NCBI RefSeq assembly: GCF_000772535.1
Contig: NZ_JSUM01000014.1
Coordinates: 225,523 to 289,522, forward strand
Direction of reading: 5' to 3'
Origin: Chelonobacter oris
Lineage (GTDB): Bacteria > Pseudomonadota > Gammaproteobacteria > Enterobacterales > Pasteurellaceae
Length of the DNA: 64,000 nt
Shown: positions 1-7,730 of the stretch, one piece after another
How the letters are laid out: every line of letters begins with the position of its first letter
How positions within the stretch are numbered: the stretch's first letter is position 1
Made by a program: the position numbers and the translations under genes
Notes under the pieces: model-generated
The model's input: the letters and a program-made list of their open reading frames with translations, nothing else
Database searches by the model: none
What the model was told of the DNA's origin: nothing

Positions 1-251
1 GCCAGCACCGCCTCTTTCAGCTTTTGCGGAATCTGATCCAATGCCACCGGAATACGGCGCTGCTCTCCCACCTCCCCGATTAATTTGCCGTCTGCCGTAT
101 AAATCTGCATGGGTTGCTGCAACTCGACCGTGCGCAACGTGTTGACCTCCGGCAAACCGGACTTGATATGGAAATAAGCAACAGCCACTACCACACAGCC
201 CAAAATTGTCAAGGTTAATAAAGTACTAAATATTAATTTTACGATCTTCAC
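1..251 (-). CDS. mrcA: Penicillin-binding protein 1A, N-terminal part (cut by window edge)
   Basis: This is the first ~83 codons of a bifunctional class A PBP (peptidoglycan glycosyltransferase/transpeptidase), anchored in the inner membrane. Reading from a GTG at 251, the product begins VKIVKLIF, followed by a single membrane segment (about residues 5-27) and then the sequence QIYTADGKLIGEVGEQRR, typical of the start of the PBP1A periplasmic region. A GAGAGAAG ribosome site lies just upstream of the GTG. It is divergent from the com operon, the same arrangement as mrcA/hofM in E. coli and ponA/comA in Haemophilus. The catalytic domains lie outside the window, so the identification rests on the N-terminus and context. 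Confidence 0.85.
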   Translation of the reverse strand, partial: MKIVKLIFSTLLTLTILGCVVVAVAYFHIKSGLPEVNTLRTVELQQPMQIYTADGKLIGEVGEQRRIPVALDQIPQKLKEAVL

Positions 252-413
252 CGAAAACTTCTCTCTCAAAATTCAACAAATAAACCGATTTACGCCACAC
301 TGTCGGCAGATATTCGGACGACTAAACACGGTTATCCGAAAAATTAATGACACAACGTCGACAACACAACCATTTTACACGTTATCCAGCAAACGTTGAG
401 GATATTTTTACTG

Positions 414-1235
414 ATGCGCCACATGCTCTTCTCACCGCCGCCGCTGCCTATCGGACTGTATCCGAACGGGCAAACCGTCAATATTGCCTTTATCGACAAA
501 CGGCAACAAGCCTGTTTCTGCCAAATCGAATCGACGGATCTGGCAAGGCTGCCGTCATTACTCAGACAACAATTTGCCGAGAAAATATCCAAAAGACAAT
601 CTTTTTTTTACATTTCCTGTCTGGAACCGCACTTGCTGTGGCAAAAACACCTGCTGTTGCCGCACACCTCGGCGGCAGAACGCTACCGACAAGTGCGCCT
701 GATTGTACAGCAGCAATTGCCGTTGGAAGAACAATTGCTGCAATTCGATTTTAACGCCGCCCCGCTCCAACATATCGGCACAGCGCGGCAAATTGATTAT
801 GTACAGATTTATGCGGCCAAAAAACAAAATATCCGGCGCTACTGCGCACAATTCTCCCCGTTGAAGCTCAACGTACTCGATGTCCATGCCCACGCCTTAC
901 TGCGGGCTTTTGCTTACGCCGGCAACAGTGCGATTGACGAGAATACATTACTGATTTACCACACGCCGCATCAAAGCGTACTACTGCAACAATATCAAGA
1001 CAAACTATTTCAACATTACGCCGATTCTCAGTCGCCGGAAACGCTTTTGCAAACCTTTTACCGGCAAAATCCGAAAGCGCAACTCAAGCGTTATCTGATC
1101 TATGCCGATGCCGCTGCGTTAGCCGCATTATCGGCCGACATCACGACAAATGCCGACATCATCTCATTGGATCCGCAACATTATCCCAGCCTGATCGCAC
1201 TAGGCTGCGCATTATGGCGGGCAAACAAGGAATAA
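414..1235 (+). CDS. comA: Competence protein ComA (PilM/HofM-like)
   Basis: This is the first gene of the five-gene com operon, which builds the inner-membrane-to-outer-membrane scaffold of the DNA-uptake type IV pilus. ComA is the cytoplasmic actin-like PilM-type component that contacts ComB. About 273 aa with no signal peptide or membrane segment. The reading frame is also open from a TTG at 396, but ATG 414 follows a GAGG at 399-402 with better spacing; ATG 423 is another possibility. The gene is Gln/His-rich like the rest of the operon. PilM-family proteins diverge fast, so the call relies mainly on position: divergent from PBP1A and first before comB-E. Confidence 0.85.
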   Translation: MRHMLFSPPPLPIGLYPNGQTVNIAFIDKRQQACFCQIESTDLARLPSLLRQQFAEKISKRQSFFYISCLEPHLLWQKHLLLPHTSAAERYRQVRLIVQQQLPLEEQLLQFDFNAAPLQHIGTARQIDYVQIYAAKKQNIRRYCAQFSPLKLNVLDVHAHALLRAFAYAGNSAIDENTLLIYHTPHQSVLLQQYQDKLFQHYADSQSPETLLQTFYRQNPKAQLKRYLIYADAAALAALSADITTNADIISLDPQHYPSLIALGCALWRANKE

Positions 1236-1240
1236 ACATC

Positions 1241-1801
1241 ATGTTGCCGACAACATCCATAAACCTGTTAGACTGGCGTATAAACCGATTACAACAACAA
1301 ACCTTCAAATTTATCCGGTTTTGTTTTTGGGTCGGCGTGGTGTTGCTGACGGCGATAACCGTCTTAAACCGTTATCAGCAGCGACTTACATCACAGATCA
1401 ACGAACAATATCGGCAGCAGACCGCACTTCGGCAAACCAATCAGCAGCTGCAACAACAAATCAACCAACTGCAACAACAAGCGGTTTTCAACGATACGCC
1501 ACAGGCGCTCATTGAAGCACCGGCATTATCGCTGTTTCGTACCCTTCTCACCCGCCTACCGATGACACAAGGGCGGCTTACATCGGCTTCGCTGACAACA
1601 GACGCCGATACTTATATTTTCGCTTTACAAGGTTATACCGCCTCCGCCGATGAATTCAATCGCTTGAAAAACCATATCGAGCAACTGCTGCCGCAAGGCG
1701 CAATAGAACTGACGCAATTTGAACTGCAACAGCAACATTTGCAATTCGGCGTTCATATCCGGCTGGCGAATCCCCTCCCTGTCGACGAGGTGGCAAAATG
1801 A
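1241..1801 (+). CDS. comB: Competence protein ComB (PilN-like)
   Basis: Bitopic inner-membrane protein of the PilN/HofN class, a partner of ComA and ComC in the type IV pilus alignment subcomplex. The product is 186 aa, with a short cytoplasmic tail containing INLLDWR (the PilN-type N-terminal motif that binds PilM), one membrane helix at about residues 25-42, then a Gln-rich coiled coil (about 46-90) and a small periplasmic domain. The frame is open from 1214, but ATG 1241 is preferred because AAGGA lies 9 nt upstream and the INLL motif then sits at the very N-terminus as in PilN. The stop overlaps the comC start (ATGA at 1798-1801), indicating translational coupling. Confidence 0.87.
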   Translation: MLPTTSINLLDWRINRLQQQTFKFIRFCFWVGVVLLTAITVLNRYQQRLTSQINEQYRQQTALRQTNQQLQQQINQLQQQAVFNDTPQALIEAPALSLFRTLLTRLPMTQGRLTSASLTTDADTYIFALQGYTASADEFNRLKNHIEQLLPQGAIELTQFELQQQHLQFGVHIRLANPLPVDEVAK

Positions 1802-2340
1802 AATGGCGCCTACAACCCTACTCTTCGTTCGCCCGTTTGGTATCGGCGCCATATCGGCTGAAATTGTTTTACGCCTGCCTGCTGCTGATATTCGTTTGCG
1901 GCTACGGTACGCTTGAATTGATACGGCAGCAACAGCGCTTAACCGAAATCACTGCCGAAAACCGTCAACTTACGGCAGAAAAACAGCAAAAACAACAAGT
2001 TATTACATTATTACAGCACAAAGCCGATGCAGAAAAAAACACCTTGGATCCCAAAATTGCAATACAAATCGCCCCATTGGATCAACGTCTACAAAGTGCG
2101 GTTAACGCCATTCACGGCATCACTGTCGAGCGGCAACAATGGCATTTTTCCGCCACACCGTCGTTACAACTCGAATTGCGCGGACGATTTTACGCGCTTA
2201 ACCATGTGCTACAGCAACTGCAAAACGAATTTCACGCCTTAAAACCGTTGAACCTCGTATTCACCCACGCTGACAATCAGCCGCAAACCACGCTTAAACT
2301 GACATTACGCTTTATCAAGGAGCTTGATCATGCCGATTAA
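1798..2340 (+). CDS. comC: Competence protein ComC (PilO-like)
   Basis: Inner-membrane PilO/HofO-type protein expected to heterodimerise with ComB. The product is 180 aa: a short basic cytoplasmic tail, one membrane helix (about residues 23-38), a coiled coil rich in Gln/Glu/Lys (about 41-80) and a periplasmic domain ending in a beta-strand-rich segment. Its start overlaps the comB stop by 4 bp, and its stop lies 11 nt past the comD ATG, so the operon is tightly packed. Assignment is by topology and operon position, because primary sequence conservation in this family is low. Confidence 0.85.
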   Translation: MKWRLQPYSSFARLVSAPYRLKLFYACLLLIFVCGYGTLELIRQQQRLTEITAENRQLTAEKQQKQQVITLLQHKADAEKNTLDPKIAIQIAPLDQRLQSAVNAIHGITVERQQWHFSATPSLQLELRGRFYALNHVLQQLQNEFHALKPLNLVFTHADNQPQTTLKLTLRFIKELDHAD

Positions 2341-2722
2341 ATTTTTTCTGACCGCACTTTTGCTGTGCTGCCGCCCGGCACTGGCCGCCGACCAAACCGC
2401 ACTTACCGATCCGTTTTCGCCGTCATCTGCCGCCAATGCCGATTCGTCCCTTTCTCCGCTGCAAACGATGGCAAACCAGTGCGGTGATAGCGCCGAATGG
2501 CTGATGGATAACTTGCCGCTGCAACAGCTGAAACCAATCGGTTTGATTCACTATCCGCAATATGCGGTTGTGCTCTGGCTGACACCGACCGAGGTGATTA
2601 TCGACAGCCGACTCAACCATGTTATCGCCGAAGAACAGTGGCAAATCGTCAACATTGAAAATCGACAAATCCGCCTGCAAAACTGCCAAAATCCGGCGCA
2701 GCAAAAAACCATCCATTTATAA
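2330..2722 (+). CDS. comD: Competence protein ComD (PilP/HofP-like)
   Basis: Small periplasmic protein (130 aa) linking the inner-membrane ComBC assembly to the ComE secretin. The N-terminus MPIKFFLTALLLCC followed by RPALAA looks like a cleavable signal peptide. The C-terminal half is a short beta-rich domain (from about residue 60) as expected for PilP. Start choice: ATG 2330 has AAGGAG 7 nt upstream, whereas the frame opens at a TTG six bases earlier. It contains two forward-coded copies of the uptake sequence complement (2351-2359 and 2396-2404), unusually dense for a short gene. Confidence 0.84.
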   Translation: MPIKFFLTALLLCCRPALAADQTALTDPFSPSSAANADSSLSPLQTMANQCGDSAEWLMDNLPLQQLKPIGLIHYPQYAVVLWLTPTEVIIDSRLNHVIAEEQWQIVNIENRQIRLQNCQNPAQQKTIHL

Positions 2723-2732
2723 GGAAATACAC

Positions 2733-4091
2733 ATGCGCTTACTGTTAACCCGAATCACATTATCCGTGTTGTTAATCGCGTCCCCGTTTGTCGCCGCAGC
2801 GGAAAAAAAGGATTTGCCCCCCGACCGTTTTACCCTAATCCTGAAACAGGCACCGTTGGTCGGCACTTTGCATTATTTAGCACAGCAGCATGATGTCAAT
2901 CTGGTGTTGGACGACGATTTGAAAGGCAATATCAGCCTGCATTTAAAGCAAACGCAGTTTGACCCGCTCTTAAAAGCGATCAGTAAAATTCACCCGCTGG
3001 AAATCGAAACCTTCGGCGGCAATTATTTTATCACCGCCAAAACCGCGCCGGAGACGCCAACAACCGCACTTGCCGCCGAAAACAAACTGCAAACGGTGAA
3101 AATCGCCCTACAGCACGCTAAAGCCGCCGACATCATGCAATCGTTGAACAGCGGCAGTGGATCATTACTCTCGGCAGGCGGCAGTATTACCTTTGACGAC
3201 CGCAGTAACAGCCTGATTTTACAAGATCAGCCGCAGGCAATCGCTAATTTACGCCGAATTATCCAACAATTGGATCAGCCGACACAACAAGTGTTAATCG
3301 AAGCGCGCATTGTCACTATCAGTGATGAAAGCCTGCGTGAGCTAGGCGTACGCTGGGGATTATTCAAACCAAGCGGACAATCGCACCGTCTTGCCGGCAG
3401 TCTGGAGGCTAACGGTTTTGCCGAGATAGAAAACCAGCTGAATATCAATTTCGGCAGCGAATACAGCAACGCCGCCGGCGTTTCACTGCAAGTCGCCAAA
3501 ATCGGCAGCCGCCTGCTGGATTTGGAACTGACCGCACTTGAGCGGGAAAATAACGTCAATATCATTGCCAGCCCGCGTTTACTCACGACCAATAAAAAAA
3601 GCGCCAGTATCAAGCAGGGCACTGAAATTCCTTATTTAGTCAATAATACCCGTAACGACACCCAAAGCGTTGAATTCCGCGATGCCGTGCTGGGGCTGGA
3701 AGTCACACCGCACATTTCCCATGACAACACCATTTTACTCGACTTAATGATCAGCCAAAATTCGCCCGGCAACAGTGTTGCTTACGGCAATAATCAAATG
3801 ACGACAATCGACAAACAGGAGATCCAAACTCAAGTTTTTGCCCGTCACGGTGAAACCATTGTGTTAGGCGGCGTTTTTCACGACACCATCGTCGACGGGC
3901 AAGACAGCGTGCCGCTATTGGGCGAGTTGCCGGGCATCAAACATCTGTTCGGTAAAGAAACCAAACGCCATGCCAAACGGGAACTGGTGATTTTTGTGAC
4001 GCCGCACATCGTGCAACCGCAGCAAATACCGGCACTGCAAATACCCACCGCCCCCAAACAACCGATACGCCCGTTTGTCTATGGATTTTAA
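2733..4091 (+). CDS. comE: Outer-membrane secretin ComE (PilQ/HofQ)
   Basis: Forms the multimeric outer-membrane channel through which the competence pilus passes and DNA is taken up. The product is 452 aa with a signal peptide (MRLLLTRITLSVLLIA..., cleavage near residue 24), an N-terminal domain (about 30-100), a second N domain (about 115-190), and a C-terminal secretin domain from about residue 195 that begins VLIEARIV and contains VPLLGELPGIKHLFG, the conserved secretin gate/lip signature, near the end. ATG 2733 follows AAGGA; an upstream in-frame extension from 2619 runs through comD and is rejected. It is the last com gene here. In H. influenzae comF follows, but in this window aroK follows, as hofQ-aroK does in E. 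coli. Confidence 0.95.
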   Translation: MRLLLTRITLSVLLIASPFVAAAEKKDLPPDRFTLILKQAPLVGTLHYLAQQHDVNLVLDDDLKGNISLHLKQTQFDPLLKAISKIHPLEIETFGGNYFITAKTAPETPTTALAAENKLQTVKIALQHAKAADIMQSLNSGSGSLLSAGGSITFDDRSNSLILQDQPQAIANLRRIIQQLDQPTQQVLIEARIVTISDESLRELGVRWGLFKPSGQSHRLAGSLEANGFAEIENQLNINFGSEYSNAAGVSLQVAKIGSRLLDLELTALERENNVNIIASPRLLTTNKKSASIKQGTEIPYLVNNTRNDTQSVEFRDAVLGLEVTPHISHDNTILLDLMISQNSPGNSVAYGNNQMTTIDKQEIQTQVFARHGETIVLGGVFHDTIVDGQDSVPLLGELPGIKHLFGKETKRHAKRELVIFVTPHIVQPQQIPALQIPTAPKQPIRPFVYGF

Positions 4092-4350
4092 CGTTGTCGA
4101 AAGCGGCTTTTCGGTCAAATTTGTGTTTTTGTTAATTAAAAAGGGAAATATCGGGCAAGACAGTTGAAAACAAGGGCGGTTTATTGCGATAATTGCCCCC
4201 TTAACTTAAAAGTTGAAGTTTGTGGGGTGCTTTACAGCTTAAACTGCCGATATTCGGCACACACTTTTGCCCGCGTTTTTATTCCTTCAACAGCATGTTT
4301 GCAAATAGCAAACCCTATTAATCATAACATTAACAAGAATTTAGAATAAC

Positions 4351-4884
4351 ATGGCTGAAAAACGTAATATCTTTTTAATCGGTCCTATGGGTGCAGGGAA
4401 AAGCACTATCGGGCGTCAACTTGCCCAGATCCTTGGAATGGAATTCATCGATTCCGACGGCGAAATCGAACAACGTGCCGGCGCCGACATCAGTTGGATT
4501 TTTGATGTCGAAGGCGAAGCCGGTTTCCGCAAACGTGAAGAACGCATTATCAACGAACTTACCCAACGGCAAGGCATCGTCTTGTCCACCGGCGGCGGTG
4601 CTATCGTATCGAAAGAGACGCGCAATCACCTCTCTGCACGCGGCATTGTGGTCTATTTGGAAACGACAGTAGACAAACAGCACCAGCGCACCTTGCGCGA
4701 TAAAAAACGTCCGTTGCTGCAAGATGTGGCTGACCCTCGCCAAGTATTGGAAGATTTAGCGAAAGTACGCAATCCGTTATACGAAGAGATTGCAGACATC
4801 ACCATGAGCACCGATGAGCAGAGTGCCAAAACGATGGCTAATCAACTAATTGATTTACTGGAAGAATTTTCCTCCGTCAATTAA
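4351..4884 (+). CDS. aroK: Shikimate kinase I
   Basis: Phosphorylates shikimate at the 3-hydroxyl with ATP, step five of the chorismate pathway. 177 aa, close to the usual ~173. P-loop GPMGAGKS at residues 11-18, shikimate-binding Asp in the IDSDGEIE segment (about 34-41), GGGAIV loop (about 79-84), and lid residues KKRPLLQ around 117-123. Its ATG has no good Shine-Dalgarno; a 259-bp gap separates it from comE, so it may have its own promoter. It forms a pair with aroB 29 bp downstream, the classic aroKB arrangement. Confidence 0.96.
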   Translation: MAEKRNIFLIGPMGAGKSTIGRQLAQILGMEFIDSDGEIEQRAGADISWIFDVEGEAGFRKREERIINELTQRQGIVLSTGGGAIVSKETRNHLSARGIVVYLETTVDKQHQRTLRDKKRPLLQDVADPRQVLEDLAKVRNPLYEEIADITMSTDEQSAKTMANQLIDLLEEFSSVN

Positions 4885-4913
4885 TTTTATTCCCTTTAAA
4901 CCGAGATGACACC

Positions 4914-6026
4914 ATGAGCGAAGCCGACAACGATGTGATTGAAGTAAATGTCGAACTGAAAGATCGCCGCTACCCGATTCGGATAGGCAGCGATATTCTG
5001 ACACAGCCACAGCACTATGCACCGTTAAAAAGCGGCGACAACGTCATGATTGTTTCAAATCCCAACGTGGCAAAACACTATTTGGCAACCGTCAGTGAGA
5101 CCTTACGCCAATTAGGTTGTCGGGTGGAATCGGTTTTGATCCCGGACGGCGAACAATACAAAACCCTTGAATCACTGAATTTAATTTTCACCGCACTTTT
5201 ACAAGCCAATTATGGACGGGATACCACCATTATCGCACTTGGCGGCGGCGTGGTCGGTGATGTTGCCGGCTTTGCGGCGGCAAGTTATCAGCGTGGCGTG
5301 CGCCTGCTGCAAATTCCGACTACCCTGCTATCGCAAGTCGATTCTTCCGTCGGCGGTAAAACCGGCGTGAACCATGCACTGGGAAAAAACATGATCGGGG
5401 CATTTTACCAGCCATGCGCCGTCATTATCGACAGTACTACACTGGAAACATTGCCGAAACGGGAAGTTTTTGCCGGCTTGGCGGAAGTCATCAAATATGG
5501 CGCTATCCTGGATATTGCATTTTTCGAATGGCTGGAGCGGCATATCAGCGATTTGGTCAGACTGGACACAAACAAATTGCAAAGCTGTATTCAACGCTGC
5601 TGTGAGCTGAAAGCCGAAGTCGTAGCGCGTGACGAAACCGAACAGGGCGATCGTGCACTACTGAATCTGGGGCATACTTTCGGGCACGCAATCGAAACAC
5701 ATTTGGGCTACGGCAACTGGCTACACGGTGAAGCTGTGGCGGTCGGTATGCTGATGGCGGCGGCACAATCCCATTTACTCGGCGATTTGAGTCAAGAGGC
5801 CGTTGCCCGCTTGGAAAAACTGTTGGCGCAAGCCAATCTGCCGACCGTTTCTCCGGACGGAATGACGGCCGACGACTATTTACCGCTGATGATGCGCGAT
5901 AAAAAAGTGTTGCGCGGCAAACTGCGCTTGGTACTGCTCAAACAGCTGGGGCAAGCCTATGTCGCCAAAGACAGTGATCCGCAATTGGTACAACAGGCAA
6001 TCCACATTTACAGCCAGTTTGATTAA
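4914..6026 (+). CDS. aroB: 3-dehydroquinate synthase
   Basis: Converts DAHP to 3-dehydroquinate (step two of the shikimate pathway) using NAD+ and a divalent metal. The product is 370 aa (E. coli enzyme 362; the extra residues are an acidic N-terminal extension MSEADNDVI). NAD-binding [11 protein letters not shown] is near residue 105, followed by [19 protein letters not shown] near 140. Metal ligands are seen as GLAEVIKYG and the paired histidines in [10 protein letters not shown] (about 250-260) and [10 protein letters not shown]. It lies 29 bp after aroK and 3 bp before dam, so the three are probably cotranscribed. Confidence 0.96.
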   Translation: MSEADNDVIEVNVELKDRRYPIRIGSDILTQPQHYAPLKSGDNVMIVSNPNVAKHYLATVSETLRQLGCRVESVLIPDGEQYKTLESLNLIFTALLQANYGRDTTIIALGGGVVGDVAGFAAASYQRGVRLLQIPTTLLSQVDSSVGGKTGVNHALGKNMIGAFYQPCAVIIDSTTLETLPKREVFAGLAEVIKYGAILDIAFFEWLERHISDLVRLDTNKLQSCIQRCCELKAEVVARDETEQGDRALLNLGHTFGHAIETHLGYGNWLHGEAVAVGMLMAAAQSHLLGDLSQEAVARLEKLLAQANLPTVSPDGMTADDYLPLMMRDKKVLRGKLRLVLLKQLGQAYVAKDSDPQLVQQAIHIYSQFD

Positions 6027-6029
6027 CCC

Positions 6030-6905
6030 ATGCCGATTGCCGTCAACAGCCCGCTTAAACACCGCCCCTTTCTCAAATGGGCCGGCGGCAAATTTCGTCT
6101 GACCGATGAAATCAATAAGCTGTTGCCGGAAAACAAACATACACTGCTTGAACCCTTTGTCGGCGCCGGTTCGGTATTTCTGAATTCTAATTTCAAACAC
6201 TATATTCTGGCGGATCTGAATTCGGATCTGATTAATCTTTTCAATGTGGTCAAAACCGATGTCGATCATCTGATCAATGAAAGCGTGAAAGTCTTTCGAC
6301 ATACCGATGCCAACAGTGCCGAATTTTATTATCAGAAAAGAGACGAGTTCAACCGCACTTGCGATCCGTTTCTGCGCTCAATCCTGTTCATCTATTTGAA
6401 CCGTTTCGGCTACAACGGGCTTTGTCGCTATAATAATAAAGGGTTGTTTAACGTACCGTTCGGGGCTTATGTCAAACCCTACTTTCCGGAGCAGGAAATT
6501 CGTTACTTCAGTGATAAAGCACGACAGGCAATATTTCTCTGTGAAGCATTTGACAAAAGTTTTCAACATGCCAGTCATAACAGCGTGGTCTATTGCGATC
6601 CGCCGTATGCGCCGTTAGTGCAACTTTCCAATTTCACGCATTATGCCGGTAACGGATTTACTCTGATACAACAGCAAGAACTGGCGGATTTGGCAAAACA
6701 GTGTGCGGAACTGCACCATACCACCGTCGTGATTTCCAATCACGATACCCCGTTTACCCGCAAAATTTATCGCGGCGCCAAATTTAAAAAGCTGGTAGTA
6801 CAGCGTCATATCAGCCAAAACGGCGAAAACCGCAATAAAGTAAACGAGCTGATCGCCGTTTTTCAAGCCGGAAAACGCCAATCTAAAAAGACAATTCCGG
6901 ATTAA
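6030..6905 (+). CDS. dam: DNA adenine methylase (GATC)
   Basis: Transfers a methyl group to N6 of adenine in GATC, marking parental strands for mismatch repair and replication control. The product is 291 aa. SAM-binding motif I is seen as FLKWAGGKFRL (14-24) plus EPFVGAGSVF (41-50), and the catalytic DPPY is at 190-193. It starts 3 bp after aroB. In E. coli damX lies between aroB and dam; here damX is missing. Its last 23 bp overlap the convergent DUF721 gene on the other strand. Confidence 0.96.
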   Translation: MPIAVNSPLKHRPFLKWAGGKFRLTDEINKLLPENKHTLLEPFVGAGSVFLNSNFKHYILADLNSDLINLFNVVKTDVDHLINESVKVFRHTDANSAEFYYQKRDEFNRTCDPFLRSILFIYLNRFGYNGLCRYNNKGLFNVPFGAYVKPYFPEQEIRYFSDKARQAIFLCEAFDKSFQHASHNSVVYCDPPYAPLVQLSNFTHYAGNGFTLIQQQELADLAKQCAELHHTTVVISNHDTPFTRKIYRGAKFKKLVVQRHISQNGENRNKVNELIAVFQAGKRQSKKTIPD

Positions 6906-7188
6906 TCTTAAACGTCAGTCGTTTTGCCTGCGGAAACACCTGTTGTGCCAATTTCAACAATTCCGCCTGCCGAAACAAAATACCCTGCTTCACCGTCGCA
7001 CTTGCCACTTCGCAATAAATCACTTCGTCCCGCACATTCGCCACACGAAACCGCCCTTGAAACGGCGCCGGAAAACATTGCTGCAATTGCTTGTTCAGAT
7101 CCGCAAGAAACAGCCCGTGCTTCGCAATCTGGGCAAACGCACTGCGTTCGACAATCTCTTGAATATTTTTCATTTTATTTCGGCGCAT
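6883..7188 (-). CDS. DUF721 / DciA-like protein (possible replicative helicase operator)
   Basis: 101 aa, cytoplasmic. The pattern matches the DUF721 family: an N-terminal helical stretch, then a compact domain with CFPAPFQGRFRVANV, a central strand VIYCEVASATV, helix RQAELLKLAQQV and a final strand LTFKINPELSF. DUF721 includes DciA, which assists loading of the replicative helicase DnaB in bacteria lacking DnaC/DnaI; genes of this family sit beside secA in vibrios. The start at 7188 has GGA 10 nt upstream; an in-frame ATG at 7173 has none. It is divergent from secM and overlaps dam convergently. The helicase role is inferred from family and location. Confidence 0.7.
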   Translation of the reverse strand: MRRNKMKNIQEIVERSAFAQIAKHGLFLADLNKQLQQCFPAPFQGRFRVANVRDEVIYCEVASATVKQGILFRQAELLKLAQQVFPQAKRLTFKINPELSF

Positions 7189-7220
7189 AACTTGTTTTTC
7201 CGTAATTCGTCCCGATATTT

Positions 7221-7249
7221 ATGACATTCAGGTCATGATGTTCTATAAT
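7221..7249 (+). promoter_or_regulatory. Sigma-70 promoter of secM-secA-mutT
   Basis: ATGACA (7221-7226, one mismatch from TTGACA) and a perfect TATAAT (7244-7249) separated by exactly 17 bp, placing the start of transcription near 7256, about 50 nt before the secM ATG. The -35 box lies within a short inverted repeat (ATGAC-N6-GTCAT, 7221-7236) that could be a regulator site. Confidence 0.7.
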
Positions 7250-7305
7250 AGCACAACATGTTTACCACCCCTATTTTGAAAATCACAAGCTGAGCCGCAT
7301 AATTG

Positions 7306-7629
7306 ATGAATCCGTTTCACCGTTGTCGCAAACCGCACTTTTGGTCGCAATTCCTTTTAGGAATGTTGGCAATTATGTCGTTGCCGGTCAATGCGTCACT
7401 CAGCCAAAATCAACCCGCTTACGATCAAGCTTATCAACAATCGCAACAGCTGCAACAGCATAAACCGGCATCATCGCTGTTTTATCAACAGCAGCAACGC
7501 CAAATCCGGCTACAACAGCAGGTTATTCGCGAATTGCCGCACTACCGTCCCGTAATCCGATTGTTGATCAGCCGGCAACATCATGAAGCCGTACCGCCAA
7601 TCCGTGCCGGACCGTACTTTTCTTTCTGA
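7306..7629 (+). CDS. secM: SecM-like secretion monitor with IRAGP arrest motif
   Basis: 107-aa secreted peptide upstream of secA. In E. coli, SecM stalls its own ribosome at the C-terminus unless pulled by SecA, exposing the secA ribosome site. Seen here: a basic N-terminus and hydrophobic core (about residues 14-26) ending VNA, a likely signal peptide; a Gln-rich middle; and the C-terminus PPIRAGPYFSF, where IRAGP is residues 99-103. Four residues follow the Pro, the same number as after Pro166 in E. coli SecM. The upstream Phe and Trp of the E. coli motif are absent, and Pro-Pro precedes IRAGP. Start ATG 7306 (a TTG lies at 7303). It is shorter than E. coli SecM (170 aa). secA starts 101 nt downstream. 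Confidence 0.88.
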   Translation: MNPFHRCRKPHFWSQFLLGMLAIMSLPVNASLSQNQPAYDQAYQQSQQLQQHKPASSLFYQQQQRQIRLQQQVIRELPHYRPVIRLLISRQHHEAVPPIRAGPYFSF

Positions 7630-7666
7630 CTCCAATAACAACCATATCGGGCGATAAAACGACTCA

Positions 7667-7687
7667 AAGTGCGGTTTGACCGCACTT
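7667..7687 (+). promoter_or_regulatory. Inverted uptake-sequence hairpin between secM and secA
   Basis: AAGTGCGGT (7667-7675) and ACCGCACTT (7679-7687) form a 9-bp stem with a 3-nt loop in the 101-nt secM-secA gap. No T-run follows, so it is a poor intrinsic terminator. It occupies the place where E. coli has the SecM-controlled stem-loop that hides the secA start. Confidence 0.55.
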
Positions 7688-7730
7688 CGCTCAACCAATG
7701 AATCCATTATCAATAAAAGTAAAAAAGATT

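Noticed and set aside
252..413. Possible CRP-S (competence) site upstream of comA
   Set aside because: Expected from H. influenzae, but no match to TGCGA-N6-TCGCA. The nearest string (about 291-310, TTTACGCCACACTGTCGG) has wrong spacing and several mismatches.
344..893. Overlapping open frames opposite or inside comA
   Set aside because: Other-frame shadows of comA with no ribosome sites and no recognisable protein features.
4092..4350. Open frame 4164-4349 and weak inverted repeat near 4097-4112 between comE and aroK
   Set aside because: The frame has no ribosome site or family-like composition; the repeat is imperfect and not followed by a clean T-run. I see no gene in this gap.
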